37,301 nt of DNA, taken from positions 1 through 37,301 of the forward strand of contig CAIYDY010000189.1 in the NCBI GenBank assembly GCA_903925015.1, read 5' to 3'. This DNA comes from an uncultured Acidobacteriia bacterium. GTDB taxonomy: Bacteria; Acidobacteriota; Terriglobia; Bryobacterales; Bryobacteraceae. A model generated the notes under the pieces. It did not search any database and was not told the DNA's origin. It saw only the letters and a program-made list of their open reading frames with translations. Positions 7,850-17,361 of this stretch are shown here, piece after piece (within the stretch, counting starts at the first letter, position 1; every line of letters starts with the position of its first letter). Both the position numbers and the translations under genes were made by a program.

Positions 7850-9991
7850 ATGCGGGAAATCCAATACCGGACGCCCCACGGAATTTCCGTGTCGCGTCGC
7901 ATTTCCAGACTGCCGTTCAAGAACGGCTTGGACCGGTTCCTGCGCGATCTAGACCAGTATCGCGGCATCTACCTTTCCTCAGGGTATGACTACCCCGGCC
8001 GGTACTCCCGTTGGGATATCGTTTCCGTCCGTCCGCCACTGGAAATGATCAGCTTCGAACGCGATGTGACTTTCCGGCCCCTGAATGACCGCGGCGTCGC
8101 GATCAACAAGATGCTGGCGTCGGCGCTGCGCGACCACGACCATTGGGAGGATTTCCGGGAGGACAACGGCACCATCCACGGGCGCCTGAAGCCCATGGGT
8201 GAATTTTTCTCCGAGGAGGAGCGCAGCCGCCAGCCCTCCGTCTTCTCCGTGTTGCGCGCACTCACGCACGAGTTCCGCAATGCCGCCGACGACAAACTCG
8301 CCCTCGCCGGAGCCTTCGGCTACGACCTCCTGTTCCAGTTCGAGCCCATCCCGCTGCACCTCGAACGCCGCATGAAGAAGGATCTCCAGCTCTTCCTGTG
8401 CGACGACATCATCTACATGGACCGCAAGCGCGAGGTCATCGAGCGATTTACGTATGATTTCGACCACAACGGCCTCTCCACCACCGGCTTGAAGCGGACC
8501 GGCACCAAGGTTGCGAAGCAGCCCAAGCGCGCCCCCGGCCCGATCGAATCCGACCACACGCCGGAAGAATACATGGCCAACGTGCAGAAGGTGCGCGAGG
8601 GCATGAAGCGTGGCGATTACTACGAAGTCGTCCTCCGCCAGACCTTCAAGACTCCCTACTCCGGCTCGGCATCCGACCTGTTCAAGAAAATGCAGGAGGC
8701 CAGCCCCAGCCCCTACGAATTCCTCCTCCAATTCGACAGCGAACAGTTGGTGGGCGCGTCCCCCGAGATGTTCGTCCGCGTGGAGGGCAAGCGCGTGGAA
8801 ACGTGCCCGATCTCCGGCACGGCGCGCCGCACCAGCGACCCGCTGCAGAACGCACGCAACATCCGAGAGCTGCTCAACTCCCCGAAAGAGGAGTCCGAGC
8901 TGACCATGTGCACGGACGTCGACCGCAACGACAAGAGCCGTGTCTGCAAGCCCGGCACCGTGAAGGTGATCGAGCGGCGGCTCATCGAGAAGTACTCCGG
9001 CCTCTACCATACGGTTGACCACGTGGAAGGCATTCTGGCCGACGACTTGGATTCACTGGACGCGTTCCTCAGCCACATGTGGGCAGTGACGTTGATCGGC
9101 GCGCCGAAGAAGGCGGCCTCGGTCGCAATCGAATCCTGTGAAAAGAACGCCCGCGATTGGTACGGCGGCGCGGTGGGGATGTTGATGCTGAATGGCGACA
9201 TCAATACCGGCATCGCGATCCGCACGACGTACTTGCGCGATGGATTCGCGACGTATCCCGCTGGAGCAACCCTCCTCTACGATTCCGACCCCGCCGCCGA
9301 AGAGGCCGAGACACGGCTCAAAGCCAATGGTTTCTTCCGCATCCTGGGTGGGCAGACCTCAGGCGATAGGATTGCGTTCGATCCCGGCGCGGGTATCGAG
9401 GGCAAAACAAAGCCAAAGCTCCTGCTGGTGGACAACGACGATTGCTTCATCCACACCTTGGCCAACTACGCGCGCCAAGCCGGTGCGGAAGTGGTCACGT
9501 ACCGGGCTGGAATGCCGCTCTCGGTGCTGGATCAGGTCAAACCGGATTTGATTCTGGTATCGCCGGGCCCCGGCCGGCCGGAGGATTTCGGCGTCCCGGC
9601 CTTGGTGCGCCATGCGGCGGCATCCGGCGTTCCAGTGTTCGGCGTCTGCCTCGGACTCCAGGGCATTGTCGAAGCTTTCGGAGGCGAACTGGGCATTCTC
9701 TCGTACCCGATGCACGGGAAGTCGTCCAAGGTCACCCATCAGGGACTGGGGGTGTTCGAAGGCCTGCCTGCCAACATCGAAGTCGGCCGTTACCATTCCC
9801 TCTATGCGATACCTGGGAAGCTGCCGGAAGTGCTGGAGGTCACGGCGATGTCTGAAGACGGCGTCATCATGGGCGTCAGGCACCGCAGTCTGCCCATCGA
9901 GGCCGTCCAGTTCCACCCGGAATCGAGTCTGACTGCGCAGGGCGACACCGGTTTGATCCTGATGCGCAACGCGCTCCGCCTGGCCCGCTAG
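7850..9991 (+). CDS. trpE(G): Anthranilate synthase, fused TrpE-TrpG
   Basis: A 713-residue single-chain anthranilate synthase: chorismate + glutamine give anthranilate, the first step of tryptophan synthesis. Residues 1 to about 500 are the chorismate-binding TrpE part, with GAFGYDLLFQFE, PISGTARR, TMCTDVDRNDKSRVC and a C-terminal LIGAPKKAA / GGAVGMLMLNGD region. From about residue 515 the class I glutamine amidotransferase starts (LLLVDNDDCFIHTLANYARQ). Its triad is Cys600 (GVCLGLQG), His689 and Glu691 (FHPESS). The length and the GAPK motif match the fused enzymes of rhizobia and Azospirillum rather than separate TrpE/TrpG. No other trp gene is in the window. Its stop shares the sequence CTAG with the stop of the converging M16 peptidase gene. 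Confidence 0.95.
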   Translation: MREIQYRTPHGISVSRRISRLPFKNGLDRFLRDLDQYRGIYLSSGYDYPGRYSRWDIVSVRPPLEMISFERDVTFRPLNDRGVAINKMLASALRDHDHWEDFREDNGTIHGRLKPMGEFFSEEERSRQPSVFSVLRALTHEFRNAADDKLALAGAFGYDLLFQFEPIPLHLERRMKKDLQLFLCDDIIYMDRKREVIERFTYDFDHNGLSTTGLKRTGTKVAKQPKRAPGPIESDHTPEEYMANVQKVREGMKRGDYYEVVLRQTFKTPYSGSASDLFKKMQEASPSPYEFLLQFDSEQLVGASPEMFVRVEGKRVETCPISGTARRTSDPLQNARNIRELLNSPKEESELTMCTDVDRNDKSRVCKPGTVKVIERRLIEKYSGLYHTVDHVEGILADDLDSLDAFLSHMWAVTLIGAPKKAASVAIESCEKNARDWYGGAVGMLMLNGDINTGIAIRTTYLRDGFATYPAGATLLYDSDPAAEEAETRLKANGFFRILGGQTSGDRIAFDPGAGIEGKTKPKLLLVDNDDCFIHTLANYARQAGAEVVTYRAGMPLSVLDQVKPDLILVSPGPGRPEDFGVPALVRHAAASGVPVFGVCLGLQGIVEAFGGELGILSYPMHGKSSKVTHQGLGVFEGLPANIEVGRYHSLYAIPGKLPEVLEVTAMSEDGVIMGVRHRSLPIEAVQFHPESSLTAQGDTGLILMRNALRLAR

Positions 9992-11283
9992 CAGGCCAGG
10001 TCTTCGCGGGTCAGTTTCAGCCCCTTCAGGTTGCCCAGGATGGTCAAGGCAATTAGGTCGGACTGGAAGAAGATCCGCGCAATGCGCTGGATGTCGTCGG
10101 CGGTCACCTTTTCGATGCTTTCCAGCAGTTCATCCAGGGAGAAGAACCGGCCGAAATGCATTTGCTGGCGCGCCAGATTGGACATGCGGCTGGAAGTGGA
10201 CTCCAAGCCGAGCATCAGTGAGCCCTTGAGGTGGTCCTTGGCTCGGCGCAGTTCCTCGGAGGGCACGATGTTCTGCTTCAAGTCCGAAAATTCCTGGAGT
10301 ACGGAATCCACAACGCGCTTGGCCGATTCGATGGACGTTCCCGCGTAGACCGCCATGCAACCGGTATCGGTGTAGGGGTTCAACTCGGAGAAGACCGAAT
10401 ACGCCAGGCCTTGACGCTCCCGGATGTTCTGGAAGAGGCGCGAACTCATGCCGCCACCCAACAGGGTGTTTAGGATGTAGCAGTTGAACCGATCCTCGTG
10501 CGGAATGGGGAAGCACGGGACCCCAAGGCACACGTGGACCTGCTCCAAGTCCTTCTTGTTCTTAAGCGTGATCTTGGCGTGCGTGGATGGAGGCACTTCC
10601 ACGGGGACGGGCCGGGCAGCGGGCAACTTCGCAAAGCGCTCGGAAATCAGATCCACCAAGCGCTCGTGCGAAAGATTCCCGGCCGCTGTCACCAGGAGGT
10701 TTTCGGGCGTATAAATTTCGCGATAGTAATCGGAAATCATGTCGCGGCTGAGCGACTTGACGGTTTCCGGCGACCCCAGAATGGGACGGCCCAGCGCGTG
10801 GCCCTTCCAGAAGTTCGACGTGAAGGTCTCGTGGACAAGGTAATCCGGGTTGTCCGCGTCCATCTTAATCTCTTCGAGGACGACGCCTTTTTCCTTCTCA
10901 ATATCCTCGTCGCGAAAAAGAGGATTCAACACGAGGTCGCTGAGGATATCGACTGCGATAGGGAGATGGTCGTCCAGCGCCTTGGTGTTGTAGCAGACCA
11001 TTTCCTTGCCGGTGAAGGCATCAAGATTGCCCCCGATGGAATCCACGGACCGGGCGATGTCCTCGGCGGAGCGACTCGTGGTCCCCTTGAACAGCATGTG
11101 CTCGATGAAATGCGATACGCCGTTGTTCTCGGGCGTCTCACGGCGCGAGCCTGTGCCGACCCAGACGCCGACGGAAACCGAGCGAACATAAGGCATGGTT
11201 TCGGTGACGACCTTGAGGCCGTTCGGAAGAGGTGTGGTGCGGATGTCGCGGTGGGCGAGGCTGCCCTTTTCGGAAGATGGCAA
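9988..11283 (-). CDS. M16 family zinc peptidase (pitrilysin/processing-peptidase type)
   Basis: A 431-residue cytosolic metallopeptidase resembling PqqL/YmxG and the mitochondrial processing peptidase beta subunit. The inverted zinc motif HFIEH (His58, Glu61, His62) and the downstream VVLEEIKMDADNP supply the zinc ligands and base. The second half carries the inactive M16_C domain with the NTLLGGGMSSRLFQNIRE signature. The only possible start is TTG 11283, since an in-frame TAA lies two codons upstream. It is supported by TAAGG about seven bases before it. The last base pairs overlap trpE(G) through a shared CTAG, so both genes end on the same four bases. It diverges from the vapBC pair across 108 bases. 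Confidence 0.92.
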   Translation of the reverse strand: MPSSEKGSLAHRDIRTTPLPNGLKVVTETMPYVRSVSVGVWVGTGSRRETPENNGVSHFIEHMLFKGTTSRSAEDIARSVDSIGGNLDAFTGKEMVCYNTKALDDHLPIAVDILSDLVLNPLFRDEDIEKEKGVVLEEIKMDADNPDYLVHETFTSNFWKGHALGRPILGSPETVKSLSRDMISDYYREIYTPENLLVTAAGNLSHERLVDLISERFAKLPAARPVPVEVPPSTHAKITLKNKKDLEQVHVCLGVPCFPIPHEDRFNCYILNTLLGGGMSSRLFQNIRERQGLAYSVFSELNPYTDTGCMAVYAGTSIESAKRVVDSVLQEFSDLKQNIVPSEELRRAKDHLKGSLMLGLESTSSRMSNLARQQMHFGRFFSLDELLESIEKVTADDIQRIARIFFQSDLIALTILGNLKGLKLTREDLAC

Positions 11284-11344
11284 TTATGGACCTTACTTTG
11301 GTTGTACCATTTTGTATGGGCTGGGAACGAGAGGGCCCCGGGCA

Positions 11345-11381
11345 TGCTAGACTCTGGTCATATGGCCGGACATTTCCGGCC
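11345..11381 (+). promoter_or_regulatory. Candidate vapBC promoter and operator
   Basis: An extended -10-like element TGCTAGACT (11345-11353) is followed, just after the expected transcription start, by the perfect inverted repeat GGCCGGA-CATT-TCCGGCC (11364-11381). The ribosome site GGAG follows directly. VapB-type antitoxins normally repress their own operon by binding such a palindrome; its use here is inferred. Confidence 0.4.
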
Positions 11382-11391
11382 CGGAGAAAAC

Positions 11392-11694
11392 ATGGTCGCG
11401 ACCCCAAGGAGCCGGGCAGTTCTCAACTACCGAAAGCGTCTTTCGGAACGCGGCATGGCACGATTTGAAGTCCAGGCACTTGACACGGATCGGGACCTGA
11501 TCCGGGCTTTGGCCCGACTCCTAGCGGCCAACGACCCGGAGTCCGGGCAACTTCGGGCCGCGCTGCAGCAATCGCTCAGCGGTCAACCTCGAAAGAAGGG
11601 CGGCATTTTGCAGGCCCTGCGGAGTTCGCCCCTCGTCGGAGCGGACTGGACCTTCGAGCGTGCGCTCGCAACCGAGCGCCAGATCGATCTGTGA
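11392..11694 (+). CDS. Antitoxin of a PIN-domain toxin pair
   Basis: A 100-residue protein directly upstream of a VapC toxin and overlapping it by four bases (GTGA). The N-terminal block NYRKRLSERGMARFEVQALD resembles antitoxins with an arginine-rich opening and a DNA-contacting strand. The middle is helical and Leu/Ala-rich. The C-terminal SSPLVGADWTFERALATE looks like the segment that wraps the toxin in related pairs. GGAG lies five bases before ATG 11392. The assignment rests on gene position, size, coupling and this general resemblance; I do not place it in a precise antitoxin class. The frame is open far upstream, antisense to the M16 gene, but nothing supports a longer protein. Confidence 0.75.
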   Translation: MVATPRSRAVLNYRKRLSERGMARFEVQALDTDRDLIRALARLLAANDPESGQLRAALQQSLSGQPRKKGGILQALRSSPLVGADWTFERALATERQIDL

Positions 11695-12140
11695 CCCGGT
11701 TTCTGCTCGACACGAACATCGTCAGCAACATCACCAAGCCACAGCCTTCCCGTCCGCTGCTGGAATGGATGATGGAGCAGGAGGATGACAGTCTGTGCAT
11801 CGCATCCCTAACGTTGGCTGAAATCCGGCGGGGAATTTTGGCAAAACCTGACGGAAGGAAGAGGCGGGAATTGGAACTCTGGTTCGCGGGTCCAACCGGC
11901 CCGGAAGCGTTGTTCGCGGGCCGTGTACTTCCTTTTGACGCGGCGGCCGCGCTCCTATGGGCGGATTTGATGGCGACCGGCAAGGCCGAAGGCAGGCCAC
12001 GCAGCCCGCTCGACATGATGATCGCGGCCACCGCACGGGCTCACGAATGTTTGCTGGTCACCGACAACGAGAGGGATTTTTGGGGTGTCGAGATCTTCAA
12101 TCCGATGAAGGATTTTTCCACACCAGTCGACGTCCGCTAG
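11691..12140 (+). CDS. vapC: VapC-like PIN-domain ribonuclease toxin
   Basis: A 149-residue PIN-domain protein. The acidic metal-binding residues are all present: Asp7 (FLLDTNIVS), Glu44 (TLAEIRRG), Asp108 (SPLDMMIAA) and Asp125 (LVTDNERDF). VapC toxins cut specific tRNA or rRNA sites when not held by their antitoxin. The start is GTG 11691, overlapping the antitoxin stop. The C-terminal DFWGVEIFNPMKDF is repeated as a remnant at 13109-13150 (see that entry). The module appears intact and is probably functional. Confidence 0.88.
   Translation: MTRFLLDTNIVSNITKPQPSRPLLEWMMEQEDDSLCIASLTLAEIRRGILAKPDGRKRRELELWFAGPTGPEALFAGRVLPFDAAAALLWADLMATGKAEGRPRSPLDMMIAATARAHECLLVTDNERDFWGVEIFNPMKDFSTPVDVR
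12073..12116 (+). repeat. Direct repeat copy A (vapC 3' end)
   Basis: A 44-base stretch of vapC that recurs in the same orientation at 13107-13150 with five mismatches. The two copies bracket the oppositely oriented mrr gene. Most differences are in third codon positions or are conservative in the encoded protein (DFWGVEIFNP against DSWGIEIFDP). Confidence 0.75.
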
Positions 12141-12173
12141 ATGGCCGGCAGATACATTTCCGATTCGCAACGC

Positions 12174-13088
12174 CTATCGGAACTGATCGAAGAATGCATG
12201 GTCCACTTCGAAAACTTCCTTGCGGCGCAGTCCAATCTGCTTCTCCTGGAACAATGCGAGCAGGCGTTCACCATCCACCAACTCAACGGGGACGGCACCG
12301 TCGCCCTTGGCCTCCTTCATGGCTTCGCGTGAAAAATATCCAGTCGTTAGGAGGATCAATTTGTCCGCCCGGCCCGCCTTCGCGGAACCCCGGAAGCTCG
12401 CGACCTGTTCCCTCGATACCGATCCCTTGTATCGCTTGCACTGGAACGCAACCTGAAAGCTCACAAACGGATTGAGCTTGAGAACGCCAACGCCATCCAC
12501 CCCACCGTCATGACTTTTCCCAGTAACTTCCACATCCTGGAAGCCCCATTCATGCAAAAGTCGCTTGCAGAGTCGTTCAAATGCCTCGGGCGTCAAGGCC
12601 TGAAGCACCAGAAGCAGTTCCGATTGCACTACGTCGTCGGGAGGTATCGCCTCTTCGGTCTGCAGTTGTGCGATCTCAATTTCCGCAACCACTTTTGATT
12701 TGGCGGTTGGGGTATTCGGCGTTCCAGCCTTGGAGTCTTTCGAGGCCGCACGCGATTGGGCATGTATTTGCACCCATTTCTTAAACAGCCGGGAACTCTC
12801 GTCCAACGACAACGTAGCCTTGGCCCCGGCGGCTGTAAGTATCCACACGCCGCGTTTGGAATCGTCGATGAATCCCTCCCAGACAAGGTATTGCCGCGCC
12901 CACGCAACCTGATTGTGGAACCGCTTACCGCCGGACCTTAGGGATTCTTCCCTTTTTTCTTCGGGGATATGAAGCTTGTCGCCGATCCAGTCCGACGCTT
13001 GGCTCGGACTTGCCGAGCCACCATTGTCACGCAGGCAGTCCAACAACGGCCCCATCCATTTAACGAACTCGGCGGTTGATTTCGACAT
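12174..13088 (-). CDS. mrr: Mrr-type restriction endonuclease
   Basis: A 304-residue DNA nuclease with an N-terminal Mrr_N winged-helix-like part (about residues 5-95) and a C-terminal PD-(D/E)xK Mrr_cat domain (about 160-285). The core reads FERLCKRLLHEWGF, VEVTGKSHDGGVDG with catalytic Asp198, and FQCKRY with Gln216 and Lys218, followed by LLTTGYFS. Classical Mrr cleaves DNA carrying foreign methylation. No methyltransferase lies nearby, as expected for a type IV system. ATG 13088 sits six bases after a perfect TATAAT. By eye the gene looks less GC-rich than its surroundings and it lies between vapC-derived repeats, both consistent with acquisition by transfer. Confidence 0.9.
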   Translation of the reverse strand: MSKSTAEFVKWMGPLLDCLRDNGGSASPSQASDWIGDKLHIPEEKREESLRSGGKRFHNQVAWARQYLVWEGFIDDSKRGVWILTAAGAKATLSLDESSRLFKKWVQIHAQSRAASKDSKAGTPNTPTAKSKVVAEIEIAQLQTEEAIPPDDVVQSELLLVLQALTPEAFERLCKRLLHEWGFQDVEVTGKSHDGGVDGVGVLKLNPFVSFQVAFQCKRYKGSVSREQVASFRGSAKAGRADKLILLTTGYFSREAMKEAKGDGAVPVELVDGERLLALFQEKQIGLRRKEVFEVDHAFFDQFR

Positions 13089-13094
13089 CGCCTC

Positions 13095-13100
13095 ATTATA
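13095..13100 (-). promoter_or_regulatory. -10 element of mrr (TATAAT)
   Basis: A consensus TATAAT on the minus strand is separated from ATG 13088 by GAGGCG. Transcription should begin at or within a base or two of the start codon, giving a leaderless message. No convincing -35 hexamer is visible 16-18 bases upstream, where the vapC remnant lies. Confidence 0.5.
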
Positions 13101-13105
13101 CGGAC

Positions 13106-13174
13106 TGGGATTCTTGGGGTATCGAGATCTTCGATCCGATGAGGGAGTTTCCCGAGCCGGGGGGCCTCGCCTAG
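13106..13174 (+). pseudogene. Remnant of a second vapC 3' end
   Basis: Read in frame from GAT 13109, this codes DSWGIEIFDPMREF, then a short divergent tail and TAG at 13172. It matches the C-terminus of the intact VapC (DFWGVEIFNPMKDF), also ending with TAG shortly after. Nothing of the rest of a PIN domain remains, because mrr begins immediately upstream on the other strand. Its stop overlaps the stop of the converging hicA remnant through a shared CTAG. This fits an older vapC-hicA convergent arrangement later interrupted. Confidence 0.75.
13107..13150 (+). repeat. Direct repeat copy B (vapC remnant)
   Basis: Partner of the 44-base repeat at 12073-12116: 39 of 44 positions are identical in the same orientation. 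It forms the far boundary of the mrr gene and contains sequence where the mrr -35 element would be expected. Confidence 0.75.
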
Positions 13175-13397
13175 CTGCCCCATCGCTCGACAGGAATTCC
13201 GCTGCCTTCAACGATGGACCGCATGGTCCCCAGCGGCAGAATCCGGCCACGGTGGTAGGGAACGATTACCGCTTTCCCGTCTCAGGATTACGCCATTTCT
13301 GGTGGCTGCCGGTCGTGCCGATGCGGATGAATCCCACGGATCTCAACACCGCCAGAACCCGATCAGCCGTCAGTCGCGGCGTACCGCACTCACCCAA
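13171..13397 (-). pseudogene. hicA: Frameshifted hicA (mRNA interferase) remnant
   Basis: From TTG 13397 the frame reads MGECGTPRLTADRVLAVLRS, then VGFIRIGTTGSHQKW and RNPETGK, and stops at TAA 13268-13266. Shifting by one base near 13275-13280 continues with VIVPYHRGRILPLGTMRSIV and GIPVERWGS to TAG 13173-13171. Together these form a complete HicA fold of about 75 residues: the double-stranded-RNA-binding-like toxin with its GSHQKW catalytic His and the LPLGTMRSI helix. One base missing in GAGACGGGAAAGCG explains the break. The TTG start overlaps the hicB stop. The toxin is probably dead unless the shift is bypassed or is a sequencing error. Confidence 0.8.
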
Positions 13398-13530
13398 CGT
13401 TTACCTCGGCCAAACTCGCGTTTGCTGGCAACCAAAGGTCCGACGGTTCCAAATAGAGCCGAATCGCCTGCTCAGCATTCTCCAGAGCATCCGCTACCGG
13501 GTCGAATGCCAAGACAACACGAAAGGTCAT
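13390..13530 (-). pseudogene. hicB: HicB-like antitoxin, internally shortened
   Basis: An intact 46-residue frame (ATG 13530 to TGA 13390) beginning MTFRVVLAFDP and continuing ALENAEQAIRLYLEPSDL before ending LAEVNVG. The start and end match short HicB antitoxins, but the conserved middle (normally a Pro-Gly-Cys-containing strand and the segment before EALENxxEAI) is missing, about 25 residues. The reading frame is kept. It overlaps the start of the frameshifted hicA by eight bases, as in working hicBA operons. It may be inert or retain only part of the fold. Confidence 0.65.
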
Positions 13531-13622
13531 GCCCTAGTTATCTTCCACGCCAAGCCCAATTCCCGCGTCATCATAATATGGCCGACGTCCTGATCCAGTC
13601 CCCGGGGGACTTCTAACCAAAG

Positions 13623-15261
<1,639 letters not shown>

Positions 15262-15269
<8 letters not shown>

Positions 15270-16149
15270 CATCTTCGGAAAGCTCAAAGCGCTATTGGAG
15301 GATCCGCCGCCGGAATTCGCGTTTGAAATTGGCTCGGACCGGATCGCGATGTCCCGCACGAGCACGCCTTTCGCGGAACGGCGGATAGGACTTCCCCAAG
15401 GCACAGTGGTACCGTCGGCGACCAAGGACAACGTGGTCGATCCTGCTGCCTTTGGCCAAGCGGTTGCATCGTTGGTTCCGCCGGCAGCCGGTCGGCGCAA
15501 GCGCGGAGCGGCTCTGATTCTTCCAGCAGCGGCTGTGCGGCTGGCGGTGATCGAATTCGAAAGCTTCCCAGCCAAGGAGGAGGAGCGGCTACAGTTGATC
15601 CGCTTCCGCTTGCGGCGCACCCTCCCGTTCGACGTGGATTCGGCTGCGCTTTCGTACCAAGTGCAGCCGGGCAACAAGGTCGTGGTGGCGATTGCACCGG
15701 CCGACGTGGTGGCACATTACGAAGCGCCCTTCCGAGCTATCGGATTGGACCCCGGATTCGTCACTTGCTCACCGCTGGCAGTGCTGGATCTGCCGCCCTC
15801 GGCGGGTTCGGTTTTGGCCGCCCACCTCAGTTCCGGAGTATTGACGGTGCTTGCTGTCGACAATGGCGTGCTTTCGCTGGCCCGAACCTTGGAATTGGCT
15901 CCCGGTGCGGACGGCATGGTTACCGAAATCTCTGCGGATTTGTACACAACCCTGATTTATATGGAAGACCAGACGGGATCGCGGCCCGGCAAGGTTCTCC
16001 TGGCCGGTTTCGGACCGGATTCGGATGCGATCGCAAGCAGGCTGGCGGAAGAGCTGGAGCTCCCAGCGGAGTCCCTTCCGTACGACAATCCGGGACTGGC
16101 GGGATACATCGCGTCAGTCGCCGGTGTAAAAATGGAAAGCGCCGCATGA
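15262..16149 (+). CDS. pilM: PilM-like actin-fold assembly protein
   Basis: A 295-residue soluble protein with weak but recognisable PilM/GspL-cytoplasmic similarity: FEIGSDRIAMSR as the first strand, AALILPAAAVRLAVIEFESFP, and the IRFRLRRTLPFDVD segment typical of PilM (the lRwelek.lPFd motif), then a late GKVLLAGFGPDS phosphate loop. It lies at the cytoplasmic face and should bind the N-terminus of PilN. The start is TTG 15262, with AAGGTG about seven bases upstream, overlapping the ATPase gene by eight bases. Its stop overlaps the next ATG by four bases. At 295 residues it is somewhat shorter than the roughly 350 residues of most PilM proteins. Confidence 0.82.
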
Positions 16150-16712
16150 GAATTCCAATCAATCTAGCCCGGCAACCGTTCCGACGGGATCGGGCGATCT
16201 TGGTGGCATCCGCGGGCACCGGCGTGCTCTTGTTCGTCTCACTGGTCATTTTGACGATTATTGCCGTCAATGAACGCGCCATGTCGGCTGCGGCACAAAA
16301 GGATTTGGTGTCCACCAGCCGCCGCCTGGATGCGATACGGTCGGAACAGCGCAAACTGGACGCCCAACTTCGGCTGCCGGAAAACGAAGTCGTGCTCGAC
16401 CGGAGTGTCCTGATCAACGAAATCATCCGTCGCAAGGGCATCAGCTGGACCAAAATCTTTTCCGACCTTGCGGGCGTCCTACCCCACAATGTCCGTATTG
16501 CGGTGATTCGGCCGCAGGTCACGGGGAACGACCAGTTGTCACTGGAGATGACGGTGGAGGCCGAAGCTGCCGAGCCTGTGATTCTTTTTGTTTCGAATTT
16601 GGAGGGGTCCGACGTGTTTGGTTCCACGGAGGTCACGGCGATGGCCGCACCCACCCAGAGTGACCCCGTTTACCACTATCGTCTTTCGGTGAATTATGCC
16701 CAAAAGCTCTAA
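16146..16712 (+). CDS. pilN: PilN-like inner-membrane assembly protein
   Basis: A 188-residue protein with the PilN opening MRIPINLARQPF, one transmembrane helix (about residues 20-42), a charged coiled-coil-like segment (RRLDAIRSEQRKLDAQL) and a periplasmic ferredoxin-like domain ending LSVNYAQKL. It should pair with PilO and hold PilM through the N-terminal tail. ATG 16146 overlaps the pilM stop (ATGA), and its end overlaps the start of pilO by 17 bases. The frame is open much further upstream, but that part is out of phase with pilM and does not look like protein. Confidence 0.88.
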   Translation: MRIPINLARQPFRRDRAILVASAGTGVLLFVSLVILTIIAVNERAMSAAAQKDLVSTSRRLDAIRSEQRKLDAQLRLPENEVVLDRSVLINEIIRRKGISWTKIFSDLAGVLPHNVRIAVIRPQVTGNDQLSLEMTVEAEAAEPVILFVSNLEGSDVFGSTEVTAMAAPTQSDPVYHYRLSVNYAQKL

Positions 16713-17361
16713 ATCCATCCTCGCAGGATTTCCCTGGGAGACGTTGACCGAGCCAAAGGTGCTCGTTCGAATCGGGCTCGGATTTCTACTGGTTGCCAAT
16801 CTGGCAGCTGCGGCTTTCGCGTTCCATTTGTTCGACGCATCGCCGGAGGACGTGGGACGTCAACTGACGTCGGCGCTGGAAACACAGCGGCAGGAACAAC
16901 TCCGGCTTGTCCGCAGCCGCTTGCTGGCGGCGACGGTCGAAAAAGGAAAGACCGAGGGGGCGAAGTTTCTGGCGACCTCGATGACGTCCCGCCGCCGCAC
17001 CTATTCGACAATTCTGCGGGAATTGACCGAAACTGCCAAGACCGCCGGGATGGAAAAGGCCGGCGGGAGCATCAATTTGCAACCAGTAGCCGGATCAGAG
17101 GATGAAACCGGTGCTGCCAAATTGGATATGATGTCGGTCTCATTCAACCTGGAGGGAACCTACCCGCAGTTGGTGAAGTTCGTCAACCTGCTGGACCGCT
17201 CACCGAGATTCCTGATTATCGAAACGCTGACGGCAACACCGCGCGCAAAGACGGATGTATTGACCGTCAATTTCAAACTCGACACGTTTGTACGGGAGGG
17301 CGACGAGGGGCCTGAACAGGCACCCACCACTACCCCCGCGCCTGTGGGAGGTGCGCTGTGA
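16696..17361 (+). CDS. pilO: PilO-like inner-membrane assembly protein
   Basis: A 221-residue bitopic protein: a short cytoplasmic N-terminus, a transmembrane helix (about residues 26-43), a coiled-coil region (about 48-75), then a periplasmic domain with the family segment LEGTYPQLVKFVNLLDRSPRFLIIE and a Thr/Pro-rich C-terminal tail. PilO forms a heterodimer with PilN that links the cytoplasmic motor to the periplasm. It starts inside pilN (17-base overlap) and its stop overlaps the next start (GTGA). Confidence 0.85.
   Translation: MPKSSKSILAGFPWETLTEPKVLVRIGLGFLLVANLAAAAFAFHLFDASPEDVGRQLTSALETQRQEQLRLVRSRLLAATVEKGKTEGAKFLATSMTSRRRTYSTILRELTETAKTAGMEKAGGSINLQPVAGSEDETGAAKLDMMSVSFNLEGTYPQLVKFVNLLDRSPRFLIIETLTATPRAKTDVLTVNFKLDTFVREGDEGPEQAPTTTPAPVGGAL

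Noticed and set aside
10498-11391. Long plus-strand open frame running into the antitoxin gene
   Set aside because: It is antisense to the well-supported M16 peptidase gene and its translation has no protein-like pattern. A good ribosome site and family-like sequence begin at ATG 11392.
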